Source of the DNA: Ruminococcus sp.
GTDB lineage: Bacteria > Bacillota > Clostridia > Oscillospirales > Ruminococcaceae
DNA length: 64,000 nt
Direction of reading: 5' to 3'
NCBI GenBank assembly: GCA_016290875.1
Contig: JAEEVL010000002.1
Coordinates: 1-64,000 of the forward strand
A model generated the notes under the pieces. It worked only from the letters and a program-made list of their open reading frames with translations, was not told where the DNA came from and did no database searches. Within the stretch, counting starts at the first letter, position 1. Each line of letters opens with the position of its first letter. The translations under genes were made by a program, and so were the position numbers. Positions 51,471-60,295 of this stretch are shown here, piece after piece.

Positions 51471-53525
51471 TTGGGAGAACAGACATTCTGCTATAAGTGC
51501 ATGGAAAAAATAGATCCTGAGATCCATATATGTCCGCACTGCGGCTATGACAATAATACTCCGGCTGACCCTATGTATATTGCTCCCGGAACGTTGCTTC
51601 GCGACAGATACCTTATCGGTATGCTTCTCGAATACAACGGTGAAGGTGCTTCCTATGTCGGATATGATATGGCAACGGAATGCCGTGTACTCATAAGGGA
51701 GTATATGCCAATAAACCTTTGCTCAAGAGTCAAGGGCAAGGCTACTATCAGCGTTAACTATAACAATCTTGCCAAGTATAAGGCTTTCATGGCTGAATAT
51801 ACCGAGCTCAACAAGTCTCTCGCAAGACTCAGGAATGATTCCAATATCATCCCTGTACTCGATATGTTCGCTGAGAACAATACGACATATACCGTATTTG
51901 AGAGCGTTGAAGGCGTAAAAATGCTCGATTACCTCAAGGATAATGCCGGTGAGCTCAGCTGGGATCAGGTCTCAAGACTCTTCCCACCGCTTTTCACTAC
52001 TATAGGCAGACTCCATAATGCAGGTATTATCCACAGAGCTATCAGTCCGGAGACTGTATATATGACCGATAAGGGCGAGCTCCGCCTTTCCGGTTTCTGC
52101 ATCTCGCCTGTAAGGACAGCGAATGCAGGTCTTGAATATGAGCTTTTCAAGGGCTATGCTGCTCCTGAGCAGTATTCGGCAAATATCGACAGCAGACAGG
52201 GTTCATGGACTGATGTTTACGGCATATGTGCACTTATCTACCGTGCACTGACCGGATGTATGCCTGTTGATTCAACAAGCAGACTCAGCCACGATGATCT
52301 CTGCGAACCGGCTGTGCTCAATTCACGTATACCTCAGCACGTTTCACGCGTGATAATGGACGGTATGAACCTCAACGTCCGGGACCGTATACAGACGATA
52401 ACAGAACTCGTTACAAGACTTTTCGAGCAGCCGCCTGTTTACAGGAATGCACCTCCGGTACCTCCGCGTCCGGAACAGATACCTCCGCAGCAGTCTGCCG
52501 GAAACTTCAACCAGTATCCTCAGAACGATATGCGTCAGCAGCCTGCATACCGCGACCAGGCACCGCCTCCGCCGCCGTACGGCTATGCTCCGCAGCAGAA
52601 CGGATACTACGAGGATGAAGAGGAATACCGCTACGAAAAGGTGAATACCGTTGACAGACTGAAAGTTCCGGTAATAATCGGAATCCTTCTTCTGTCGATA
52701 CTCATGATCCTTATTGTGGTGATATACAATATACTCCACGATCCCACAAGAGACGACAAAACGTCTGCAAGCCGCAATACATCTGTGACTGACAATGTGG
52801 TATCTGGAACTACCGAAACTTCTTCCGAAGCTTCATCAGAGACTCCGGATACAGAAGTACCGCTCCTCACCGGAAAGTTCTTCGAGCACGAAAAGGAAAA
52901 GTGGGCGGACTATGTTGTTCTTGATGCAACATATGAGTACAACAACGATTATCCCGACAGCGATATGATCTTTGAACAGCTTACCGAAGCAGGTACTATG
53001 GTGCCTAAGGGAAGCGTTATCAAGGTAAAGGTCAGCAAGGGACCTGAATCAGCTATAATCCCGGATTATAACGGACTCACAGTTGCTCAGTACAAGAACA
53101 AGCTCGAGGAATCAGGCATATCTGATTTCAATTACCAGTTCATAGAAGTAAAGACTGTTTACTACGGCGTTCCGGACTCTATTGCAGAGCTCCAGGTGGA
53201 CGGCAAGAGAGTAAACGCTGGTACTTACTTCAGCAACAAGGAAAACAAGAAACTGACTGTTTACTATATCTCCGCGGATGCGCAGATAATCCAGCAGACT
53301 GAAGCTCAGCAGGAATCTGAGAAGGAAACAGAATCTCAGACCGAAGCTAAGCAGGAACAGCCTCAGCAGCAGGAACAGCCCCAGCAGCAGGAGCAGCCTC
53401 AGCAGCAGGAACAGCCCCAGCATCAGGAACAGCCTCAGCAGCAGGAGCAGCCCCAGCAGCAGGAACAGCCCCAGCAGCAGGAGCAGCTTCAGCAGCAGGA
53501 ACAGCAGGGCGGCGAACAGCAGTAA
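51471..53525 (+). CDS. Membrane pseudokinase: zinc ribbon, kinase-like domain, PASTA-like ectodomain, Gln-rich tail
   Basis: 684 residues. N-terminal zinc ribbon (C7, C10, C21, C24: CYKC...CPHC); a Hanks-type kinase fold (about 37-320); a Pro/Gln-rich linker; one membrane helix (about 398-424: VPVIIGILLLSILMILIVVIY); an extracellular PASTA-like part (about 460-610, with PDYNGLTVAQYKNKLEESGI); and eight EQPQQQ units at the C-terminus. Catalysis looks lost: the beta-3 Lys is Arg (VLIREYMP), HRD is HRA (HRAISPETV), and DFG is SGF. It may sense cell-wall fragments and signal by binding. TTG start with AAAGGAGG 7-8 bases upstream; own promoter and terminator. Confidence 0.88.
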   Translation: MGEQTFCYKCMEKIDPEIHICPHCGYDNNTPADPMYIAPGTLLRDRYLIGMLLEYNGEGASYVGYDMATECRVLIREYMPINLCSRVKGKATISVNYNNLAKYKAFMAEYTELNKSLARLRNDSNIIPVLDMFAENNTTYTVFESVEGVKMLDYLKDNAGELSWDQVSRLFPPLFTTIGRLHNAGIIHRAISPETVYMTDKGELRLSGFCISPVRTANAGLEYELFKGYAAPEQYSANIDSRQGSWTDVYGICALIYRALTGCMPVDSTSRLSHDDLCEPAVLNSRIPQHVSRVIMDGMNLNVRDRIQTITELVTRLFEQPPVYRNAPPVPPRPEQIPPQQSAGNFNQYPQNDMRQQPAYRDQAPPPPPYGYAPQQNGYYEDEEEYRYEKVNTVDRLKVPVIIGILLLSILMILIVVIYNILHDPTRDDKTSASRNTSVTDNVVSGTTETSSEASSETPDTEVPLLTGKFFEHEKEKWADYVVLDATYEYNNDYPDSDMIFEQLTEAGTMVPKGSVIKVKVSKGPESAIIPDYNGLTVAQYKNKLEESGISDFNYQFIEVKTVYYGVPDSIAELQVDGKRVNAGTYFSNKENKKLTVYYISADAQIIQQTEAQQESEKETESQTEAKQEQPQQQEQPQQQEQPQQQEQPQHQEQPQQQEQPQQQEQPQQQEQLQQQEQQGGEQQ
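53355..53498 (+). repeat. Tandem 18-bp repeat coding EQPQQQ
   Basis: Eight consecutive 18-base units (GAACAGCCTCAGCAGCAG type) at the 3' end of the pseudokinase gene, with minor changes such as one His and one Leu. Copy number is likely to vary between strains by slippage. Confidence 0.9.
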
Positions 53526-53537
53526 TAATGCAGATAC

Positions 53538-53566
53538 AGGGCGGCGAAAAGCCGCCCTTTTCTTTT
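53538..53566 (+). terminator. Terminator after the pseudokinase gene
   Basis: GGGCGGC-GAAAA-GCCGCCC followed by TTTTCTTTT. Confidence 0.9.
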
Positions 53567-53576
53567 GCTCTAAATG

Positions 53577-53605
53577 TTGCTATTTTTTTGTAGATGTGTT
53601 ATAAT
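53577..53605 (+). promoter_or_regulatory. Promoter of the M42 peptidase operon
   Basis: TTGCTA (53577-53582), 17-base spacer, TATAAT (53600-53605), 38 bases before the first start codon. Confidence 0.65.
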
Positions 53606-53642
53606 ATAAGGTAGCTTATTTTTAGTCAGGAAGGAAACGAAA

Positions 53643-54653
53643 ATGGATATAAAAGAAACCGTCAGAGCATTATCTGAGGTCGAGGGTGCTTCCGGAAACG
53701 AGACTCCGGCTGCTGAACTCGCACTTTCAATGCTCAGGGAATACTGTCCCGATGCTGAGATCGTCGGCGGCAATGTTATAGGAAGATTCGGTACACACAG
53801 CGAAGGCAAGCCTTCACTCGTGCTTGATGCACATATAGATCAGGTAGGATTTATCGTTACATACATCACAGATGATGGCTTCGTGAAGGTCGGAAATCTC
53901 GGCGGCATCGATCGCAGACTTCTTCCGGCACAGCCTGTCGTTATACACGGAAAGCGCGACATCAAGGGTGTTATCTGTTCGGTACCGCCGCATCTTTTAA
54001 GCGGTGACAGCGAAGTTCTCAGCATTGACGAGGTCGCTGTTGACACAGGTATGAATGCGGATGAGCTCCGCGCTGTGATAGCTCAGGGAGACAGCATTAC
54101 CTTTGATGTGAAGTTCAGACAGCTTGCCGGAGAACGTGTTACCGGCGGTGCTATGGACGACCGCTGCGGTGTGGCTTCTATACTCCGTGCGCTTGAAATG
54201 CTCGGAGATTCAGCAACAAAGTACAATGTTACTGCTATATTTTCAACTCAGGAGGAACTCGGAGAGAGAGGCGCAAAGATAGGCGCTTTCACGCTGGATG
54301 CCGACATAGCTCTTGCTGTGGACGTCAGCTTTGCATATGCTATCGGTGAGGAAGAGCAGAAGTGCGGAAAACTCGGCGAAGGTCCTATGATCGGCATTTC
54401 TCCCTCACTTGACAGACAGCTCTCTGAGGAACTGATCGCTGTATCTGAGAAAAACGGCATACCTTACCAGCGTGAGGTCATGAGCGGACTTACTTCCACG
54501 AATGCTGACCAGTATTCCGTGAGCCGCGGCGGTGCGAGAGCCTGCACTGTATCCATACCGCTCAGAAATATGCACACTCCTGTCGAGGTCATCGACCTTG
54601 CGGACGTTGAGAATACTGCAAAACTCCTTGCGCAGTTCATTAAGGAGGCGTGA
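53643..54653 (+). CDS. M42 family metallo-aminopeptidase 1
   Basis: 336 residues. M42 features: metal His in VLDAHIDQVGFIVTYI (usually AHMDEVGF), GAMDDRCGVASIL (bridging Asp), STQEELGERGAKIGAF (catalytic and metal Glu), and a C-terminal MHTPVEVID with the last metal His. These enzymes are large tetrahedral cytoplasmic aminopeptidases or endoglucanase-M-like proteins. It is followed by a second, different M42 gene with overlapping signals. Start has AGGAAGGAA upstream. First gene of a four-gene operon. Confidence 0.92.
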   Translation: MDIKETVRALSEVEGASGNETPAAELALSMLREYCPDAEIVGGNVIGRFGTHSEGKPSLVLDAHIDQVGFIVTYITDDGFVKVGNLGGIDRRLLPAQPVVIHGKRDIKGVICSVPPHLLSGDSEVLSIDEVAVDTGMNADELRAVIAQGDSITFDVKFRQLAGERVTGGAMDDRCGVASILRALEMLGDSATKYNVTAIFSTQEELGERGAKIGAFTLDADIALAVDVSFAYAIGEEEQKCGKLGEGPMIGISPSLDRQLSEELIAVSEKNGIPYQREVMSGLTSTNADQYSVSRGGARACTVSIPLRNMHTPVEVIDLADVENTAKLLAQFIKEA

Positions 54654-54655
54654 CG

Positions 54656-55687
54656 ATGAAGGAATTACTGAAAGAACTCTGCCTTATCGACGGCGTTTCC
54701 GGTGACGAGGGCGCTGTAAGAGAGAGAATAATCGAAAAGATAGACGGTTATTGCGAATACCGCGTAGATCCGCTCGGAAGCCTTATCTGCTTCAAAAAGG
54801 GACTGAAGACTCCTGATAAGAAGCTGATGATCTGCGCTCATATGGACGAGGTCGGCTTTATCATAACTTATATTCGCGGTGACGGAACACTAAGCTTTGA
54901 CTGTGTAGGCGGCATTGATCCGTCCGTTATCATCGGCAGACAGGTGTCTGTCAGGAGCAGTATCACCGGCGAAAAGATATTCGGCGTTGTAGGTTCTACT
55001 GCTGTACATAATCTCAGCAAGGAGCAGCGAGAGAAAGCTCCGAAGGTAAGCGGTCTCTATATCGACATCGGTGCTGCTGACAGAGCAGATGCTGAAAAAC
55101 TCGTTCGTCAGGGCGACTTTGCTTACTTTGTGTCGGATTTTGAGGAATTCGGCGAAAGACGCATAAAATCAAAGGCTATTGACGACCGTGCAGGCTGTGC
55201 AATGATGGTCGATATGATACGCGGTGAGATACCTTATGATACGTATTTCGTTTTCAATGTGCAGGAGGAGATAGGTCTCAGAGGTTCGACTGCTTCCGCA
55301 TTTGCAGTTGCTCCGGACTTTGCCATTGTCCTTGAATCCACTACAGCTGCTGATATTGACGGGAGCGAGGGAGCAAAGAGAGTATGCGCTCTCGGAGACG
55401 GTCCGGTAGTTTCGTTCATGGACCGCAGCACTCTCTATGACAAGGAGCTCTACCGCCTTGCATTCGATGTTGCATCGGAAAACGGTCTGCCCTGTCAGAC
55501 AAAGTCTATGGTCGCAGGCGGAAACGATGCAGGCGCTATCCACAAGAGCGGCAAGGGCGTCCGCACTATCGCAGTATCAATTCCTTGCAGGTATCTCCAT
55601 TCGCCTTCGAGCGTGATAGAGTACCGCGACTTTGAAAATTCATACAGGCTTGTGAAATTACTCTCCGAAAGGATTCAGCTGCTATGA
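54656..55687 (+). CDS. M42 family metallo-aminopeptidase 2
   Basis: 343 residues, paralog of the preceding gene. Motifs: MICAHMDEVGFIITYI, AIDDRAGCAMMV, NVQEEIGLRGSTASAF and RYLHSPSSVIEYRD. ATG 54656 has GGAGG 7-8 bases upstream, inside the end of the first peptidase; the track start at GTG 54650 is less likely. The pair may form mixed complexes or split substrate range. Overlaps the GNAT gene by four bases (ATGA). Confidence 0.92.
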   Translation: MKELLKELCLIDGVSGDEGAVRERIIEKIDGYCEYRVDPLGSLICFKKGLKTPDKKLMICAHMDEVGFIITYIRGDGTLSFDCVGGIDPSVIIGRQVSVRSSITGEKIFGVVGSTAVHNLSKEQREKAPKVSGLYIDIGAADRADAEKLVRQGDFAYFVSDFEEFGERRIKSKAIDDRAGCAMMVDMIRGEIPYDTYFVFNVQEEIGLRGSTASAFAVAPDFAIVLESTTAADIDGSEGAKRVCALGDGPVVSFMDRSTLYDKELYRLAFDVASENGLPCQTKSMVAGGNDAGAIHKSGKGVRTIAVSIPCRYLHSPSSVIEYRDFENSYRLVKLLSERIQLL

Positions 55688-56481
55688 TAAAACTCATCGA
55701 ACACGAGCACGAGCTGGATTCCCAGCTTTTGAACAAGACTCTCAACGGCAAGAAGATGCTTGCCTATATGAGGGCTTACGGTCCGAATTACGAGTTCTGC
55801 CGCTTCTACAAGATAACAGGCGATTACGGCGGAGTCGGATATATGTTCATCATAAATTCAACGCTCATAATCTGCACGGACGGCCAGCTCGAACCGAGCG
55901 AGGAGCTCAACCTCTTCGTCAGCATGAATGTACCGTTCCGTATAGAGGGGGACAGGGAAGTCCTTGAGGGCATAAAGATCCCCGAGCGTTATCAGATTCT
56001 CAACAGGACGATATTCGAACTCATACCGGATGAAACTCCGCTCGAATCCATTGAGGAGCACGTTGAATTCAACCCCAAGCTGACTGACGTATACAAGATA
56101 CTCAGCGAGGGATTTCCGAATATCGCGGATTTCTCCCTCTGGTATACCGATACTTCACACCGCTGCCGTCACGGAATAAGCAGGGTGTTCACATACCGCG
56201 GCTCGACAACGGCTTCGGCAGTTTTCGACATCGGAAGTACTGTTCTTATCGGACAGGTGGCTACAAATACCGCGGCACGCGGCAGAGGCTATGCGAGGGA
56301 ATTCCTCAAATGGCTCGCCAAGTTCTTCAACGGACTCGGAAAGAGAGCTTATCTGCTTGCGCTTGACGTAAGAGTGAGCTTCTACAAGGAAATCGGCTTC
56401 AAGGAAGTCGGACGTGAAATAGTCCTTGAGCGTATAGATGTGGTCAAGGACAATGTTACAAAGGGCAAGCTCGTCGGCTGA
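55684..56481 (+). CDS. GNAT family N-acetyltransferase
   Basis: 265 residues. The C-terminal about 120 residues form a GNAT domain: ASAVFDIGSTVLIGQVATNTAARGRGYAREFLKWLAK contains the acetyl-CoA loop (RGRGYA), followed by FYKEIGFKEVGRE. The N-terminal about 140 residues are an unrecognised domain. Substrate unknown; its place in a peptidase and methionine-type lyase operon suggests amino acids or peptides, which is inference. Starts within the stop of the preceding gene. Confidence 0.85.
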   Translation: MIKLIEHEHELDSQLLNKTLNGKKMLAYMRAYGPNYEFCRFYKITGDYGGVGYMFIINSTLIICTDGQLEPSEELNLFVSMNVPFRIEGDREVLEGIKIPERYQILNRTIFELIPDETPLESIEEHVEFNPKLTDVYKILSEGFPNIADFSLWYTDTSHRCRHGISRVFTYRGSTTASAVFDIGSTVLIGQVATNTAARGRGYAREFLKWLAKFFNGLGKRAYLLALDVRVSFYKEIGFKEVGREIVLERIDVVKDNVTKGKLVG

Positions 56482-56506
56482 TGCTGCCCTACTGAAAGGA
56501 AATAAT

Positions 56507-57766
56507 ATGAACAGCAGGATCTCTGAGATATATGATTTTTCGCCCCGTCTGCTTGAACTTGCTCAGCAGGCTGAGGCTAACTGTAAGGACGCTTTTGTGC
56601 GTATCAGCGATATCGCCGAGTATAACGGCGCAAAGGTGATGAAGGCTTTCACAGATAACAAGGTCAGCGAACCTTGCTTCTACGGTTCAACAGGCTACGG
56701 CTACGGAGATGTCGGCCGTGAGGTAATCGACAAGGTATTCGCACAGGCTCTCGGTACTGAGGACGCTCTTGTGCGCCATAATTTCGTTTCCGGAACACAC
56801 GCTCTGTCTGTGGCTCTCTTCGGAGTTCTCCGCATGGGTGACAAGATGGTGGCTATCACCGGAAAGCCTTACGATACCCTTGAAGAAGTTATCGGTATCA
56901 GCGGCAACAAGGGTAACGGTTCGCTTATGGACTACGGCGTTGAATACGGACAGGTCGATCTCAATGAGGACGGTTCTCCGAAGCTTGACGAGATAACTGA
57001 AGCTGTAAAGGGCGCAAAGGTAGCGTATATTCAGCGTTCAAGAGGCTATTCTCTTCGTCCTGCATTTACAGTTTCGGACATAGAGAAGATGATAGCTGCA
57101 GCACGTAAGGGGAATCCTGACGTTATCGTTATGGTGGACAACTGCTACGGTGAATTCGTCGAGGAGCGTGAGCCCTCTGCTGTCGGAGCTGATATAATGA
57201 TAGGTTCCCTAATCAAGAATGCCGGCGGCGGTATCGCACGTACAGGCGGATATATCGCAGGAAGAGCTGATCTTATCGAGCTCTGCTCATACCGTCTCAC
57301 CTGTGTGGGAATGGGCAAGGAAGTCGGCTGCACTCTCGGTATGAACCGCGAGCTTCTTCTCGGACTCTTCTTCGCTCCGGACGTAGTATCGAATGCTATA
57401 AAGACTTCGGCTTTTGCAAGTGAACTTTTCACTCTTCTCGGCTATGACTGCTCACCGCGCAAGGATGATGCACGCGGAGACATAATCACAGCGATAAAGC
57501 TCGGTGACGAGGAGACTCTCTGTGCTTTCTGCCGCGGTATTCAGAAGGGAGCTCCTGTTGACTCGTTTGTAACTCCCGAGCCGTGGGATATGCCCGGTTA
57601 CTCCGACAAGGTCATCATGGCTGCCGGAGCATTCACAGGCGGAGCTTCGATAGAACTCTCTGCTGACGCACCTCTCCGTGAACCCTATGCAGTATGGATG
57701 CAGGGCGGTATAACTTATACTTCCGGAAAGCTTGGCGTTATGCTCGCAGCAGCAGAAATGATGTGA
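56507..57766 (+). CDS. PLP-dependent methionine gamma-lyase/aluminium-resistance family protein
   Basis: 419 residues. It matches the YnbB-type family: NKVSEPCFYGSTGYGYGDVGRE, HNFVSGTHALSVALFGVL, VMVDNCYGEFVE, and the PLP Lys in MIGSLIKNAGGGIARTGGYIAG. Family members are annotated as cystathionine beta- or methionine gamma-lyase-like; the exact reaction is unproven. ATG 56507 has GAAAGGAA 5-6 bases upstream; the track start lies inside the GNAT gene. Last gene of the M42-M42-GNAT unit. Confidence 0.9.
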   Translation: MNSRISEIYDFSPRLLELAQQAEANCKDAFVRISDIAEYNGAKVMKAFTDNKVSEPCFYGSTGYGYGDVGREVIDKVFAQALGTEDALVRHNFVSGTHALSVALFGVLRMGDKMVAITGKPYDTLEEVIGISGNKGNGSLMDYGVEYGQVDLNEDGSPKLDEITEAVKGAKVAYIQRSRGYSLRPAFTVSDIEKMIAAARKGNPDVIVMVDNCYGEFVEEREPSAVGADIMIGSLIKNAGGGIARTGGYIAGRADLIELCSYRLTCVGMGKEVGCTLGMNRELLLGLFFAPDVVSNAIKTSAFASELFTLLGYDCSPRKDDARGDIITAIKLGDEETLCAFCRGIQKGAPVDSFVTPEPWDMPGYSDKVIMAAGAFTGGASIELSADAPLREPYAVWMQGGITYTSGKLGVMLAAAEMM

Positions 57767-57784
57767 GTTTTTTCGCTGTGACTG

Positions 57785-57813
57785 TTGATATTTGCACAGT
57801 GATATGTTATAAT
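57785..57813 (+). promoter_or_regulatory. Promoter of the PcrA-type helicase gene
   Basis: TTGATA (57785-57790), 17-base spacer, TATAAT (57808-57813). Confidence 0.75.
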
Positions 57814-57897
57814 TGATTTATGATATACGGACACTCAGGGGTACTATAGTATATAAGGTTTTTTGACTACATGATCGATAAGTTTGGGAGATCAGAT

Positions 57898-60258
57898 ATG
57901 AGCACAATTTCTTTTGATGAAGCTAAAAAAGCGGCGCTGAAAAAGTATTTCAGCCGCATGAACGATATGCAGCAGGAGGCGGTCTTTACAGTAGACGGCC
58001 CTGTTCTCGTGCTTGCAGGTGCCGGAAGCGGCAAGACGACAGTTATCGTTAACCGTATAGCTAATATGATAAATTTCGGCAGAGCCTACTCAGCAGAGGG
58101 AAAGGGCAGCGACAGTGATATTGCTTTCCTCAAAGACTATGCTGAGGGCAGGACAGATGATTTTGATACTCTCCGTGACATTGTTGCAGTTGACCCCGTT
58201 AAGCCCTGGAACATTCTTGCCATAACCTTTACCAATAAGGCTGCCGGCGAACTCAGGGAACGTCTTTCGGCAATGCTCGGTGAGGATGGTATGAACATCA
58301 ATGCTTCAACTTTCCATTCTGCCTGTGTACGCATTCTCCGCAGCGAGATAGGTGCGCTCGGCTATGGTCAGAGCTTCACGATATATGATTCCGATGACAG
58401 TCAGCGACTTATCAAGAATATTATGACAGAGCTTGACATATCAGAGAAGCAGCTCGCTCCGAGAGCTATACTCAGCGAGATAAGCTTTGCAAAGGATAAG
58501 CTCATAAGTCCGGAGGAAATGAAGGCGGATGCCGGAATGGACTACCGCAAGAAGACGATAGCACGCATCTACCGCCGCTATCAGGAGAGACTCCGTGCAG
58601 CAGACGCTGTTGACTTCGACGATATACTCTGTCTCACAGTGGAACTCTTTGAGAAGTTCCCGGAGATACTCGAAAAGTATCAGAAACGATATAAATACAT
58701 AATGGTGGACGAGTATCAGGATACCAACCACGTACAGTTCAAGCTGGTATCTATGCTTTCACAGGCACATAAGAACATCTGCGTTGTCGGCGACGATGAC
58801 CAGAGCATATATAAATTCCGCGGCGCTAATATCGAGAACATTCTCGGCTTTGAGAATCAGTTCGATGGTGCAAAGGTTATACGTCTAGAGCAGAATTACC
58901 GCTCGACACAGACTATCCTCGATGCCGCAAACTCTGTTATCGCTAATAATCAGGGCAGAAAGTCAAAGACTCTCTGGACTGCCGGTGACAAGGGTGACAA
59001 GATATACTGGTACAAGGCTATTGACGAGAACGATGAAGCTAAATTCGTTGCTGATACTATCCTCAGCACATACAAGGCTACCGGAAGATATTCCGATTGT
59101 GCGGTGCTCTACCGTATGAATGCCCAGTCAAATACAGTCGAAAGAACACTCGTAAAATGCGGCATTCCCTATAAGGTATATGGCGGTATGCGATTCTTCG
59201 ACCGCAAGGAGATAAAGGACGTCACTTCCTACCTTGCATTCATAAACAACCCCAACGATATGCTCCGCTTCCGCAGGATAATCAACGAGCCGAAGCGCGG
59301 TATCGGTGATTCAACACTTGCACTTATCGAGGACATCAGCCGCGACCTCAAGCTGTCGCCTTATGACGTTCTCCGCACCTGTGACGAGTACGCTCCGCTC
59401 GCTAAGAAGCTCAATCCGCTGAGAAATGCGGCTGAGATGTTCGGCTTCCTTATGGAGAAGCGCGAGGAGCTTCCGCTTGATGAGTTCTTTGACCTGCTGC
59501 TTGACAAGACAGGCTATATGGACTACCTCAAGACTCTCGAGAACCCCGATACAAAGATAGAAAACGTACAGGAACTTCGTTCTTCGATAGTTCAGTATAT
59601 GAACGACAGCGATGAGCCTGACCTGAGCGGCTTCCTTGAGGAAGTAGCGCTCTATTCCGAGGCAGACCGCGACAATTCCACAGATGACAGGGTAACTCTT
59701 ATGACTGTCCACTCCGCAAAGGGACTCGAATACGAAAATGTATTCGTTATAGGTCTTGATGACGGTATCTTCCCGAGCTCACGCAGCTTTGACAGCGAGG
59801 AGGATATGGAGGAGGAGAGAAGACTTGCATATGTTGCCATAACCCGTGCAAAGAAGAAACTCTACCTCACCAATGCGAGACAGCGTATGATATTCGGTCA
59901 GACTCAGCACAATGTAACTTCACGTTTTATGCGTGAGGTGGGTTCAGAGCTGATAGAGAAGCATGACAATGCAGCAGCTATGAAGAACAGTCTTCCGAAG
60001 GACGACAAGACTGTTACAGCAGTACATTCGGCAACTCTTCAGCAGCAGCTTGCGAGAAACAAGATGCACGCAGGTTCTTCAGCAGCGAAGGAGAGCGTTA
60101 CATATACAGCCGGAGAAAAGGTGCTCCACAACGTCTTCGGCGAGGGTACTATCCTCTCTGTAAAGCCAATGTCCAACGACTCTATGCTTGAGATTGCTTT
60201 TGACAAGGTCGGCACAAAGAAGATAATGGCAAATTTCGCAAAGCTCAAGAAGCTCTGA
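57898..60258 (+). CDS. pcrA: UvrD/PcrA-type ATP-dependent DNA helicase
   Basis: 786 residues, superfamily 1A. Motifs in order: Q-motif NDMQQEAV, Walker A AGAGSGKTT, TFTNKAAGEL, VDEYQDTN, VGDDDQSIYKFRGA, LEQNYRSTQ, TVHSAKGLEYENVFVIGLDDGIFP and AYVAITRAKKKL. The N-terminal region has an insert of about 35 residues (SAEGKGSDSDIAFLKDYAEGR) between Walker A and motif Ia. The C-terminus has a Tudor-like end (GEKVLHNVFGEGTILSV), as in PcrA. ATG 57898 with GGGAG is preferred over the track start. Followed by pyk after 37 bases. Confidence 0.94.
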   Translation: MSTISFDEAKKAALKKYFSRMNDMQQEAVFTVDGPVLVLAGAGSGKTTVIVNRIANMINFGRAYSAEGKGSDSDIAFLKDYAEGRTDDFDTLRDIVAVDPVKPWNILAITFTNKAAGELRERLSAMLGEDGMNINASTFHSACVRILRSEIGALGYGQSFTIYDSDDSQRLIKNIMTELDISEKQLAPRAILSEISFAKDKLISPEEMKADAGMDYRKKTIARIYRRYQERLRAADAVDFDDILCLTVELFEKFPEILEKYQKRYKYIMVDEYQDTNHVQFKLVSMLSQAHKNICVVGDDDQSIYKFRGANIENILGFENQFDGAKVIRLEQNYRSTQTILDAANSVIANNQGRKSKTLWTAGDKGDKIYWYKAIDENDEAKFVADTILSTYKATGRYSDCAVLYRMNAQSNTVERTLVKCGIPYKVYGGMRFFDRKEIKDVTSYLAFINNPNDMLRFRRIINEPKRGIGDSTLALIEDISRDLKLSPYDVLRTCDEYAPLAKKLNPLRNAAEMFGFLMEKREELPLDEFFDLLLDKTGYMDYLKTLENPDTKIENVQELRSSIVQYMNDSDEPDLSGFLEEVALYSEADRDNSTDDRVTLMTVHSAKGLEYENVFVIGLDDGIFPSSRSFDSEEDMEEERRLAYVAITRAKKKLYLTNARQRMIFGQTQHNVTSRFMREVGSELIEKHDNAAAMKNSLPKDDKTVTAVHSATLQQQLARNKMHAGSSAAKESVTYTAGEKVLHNVFGEGTILSVKPMSNDSMLEIAFDKVGTKKIMANFAKLKKL

Positions 60259-60295
60259 TATAAGCAATACTCCATTCTGAAAGGATGTTAGAATA

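Noticed and set aside
53355-53498. Possible CRISPR array from the regular 18-base repeats
   Set aside because: There are no spacers; it is an in-frame coding tandem repeat (EQPQQQ).
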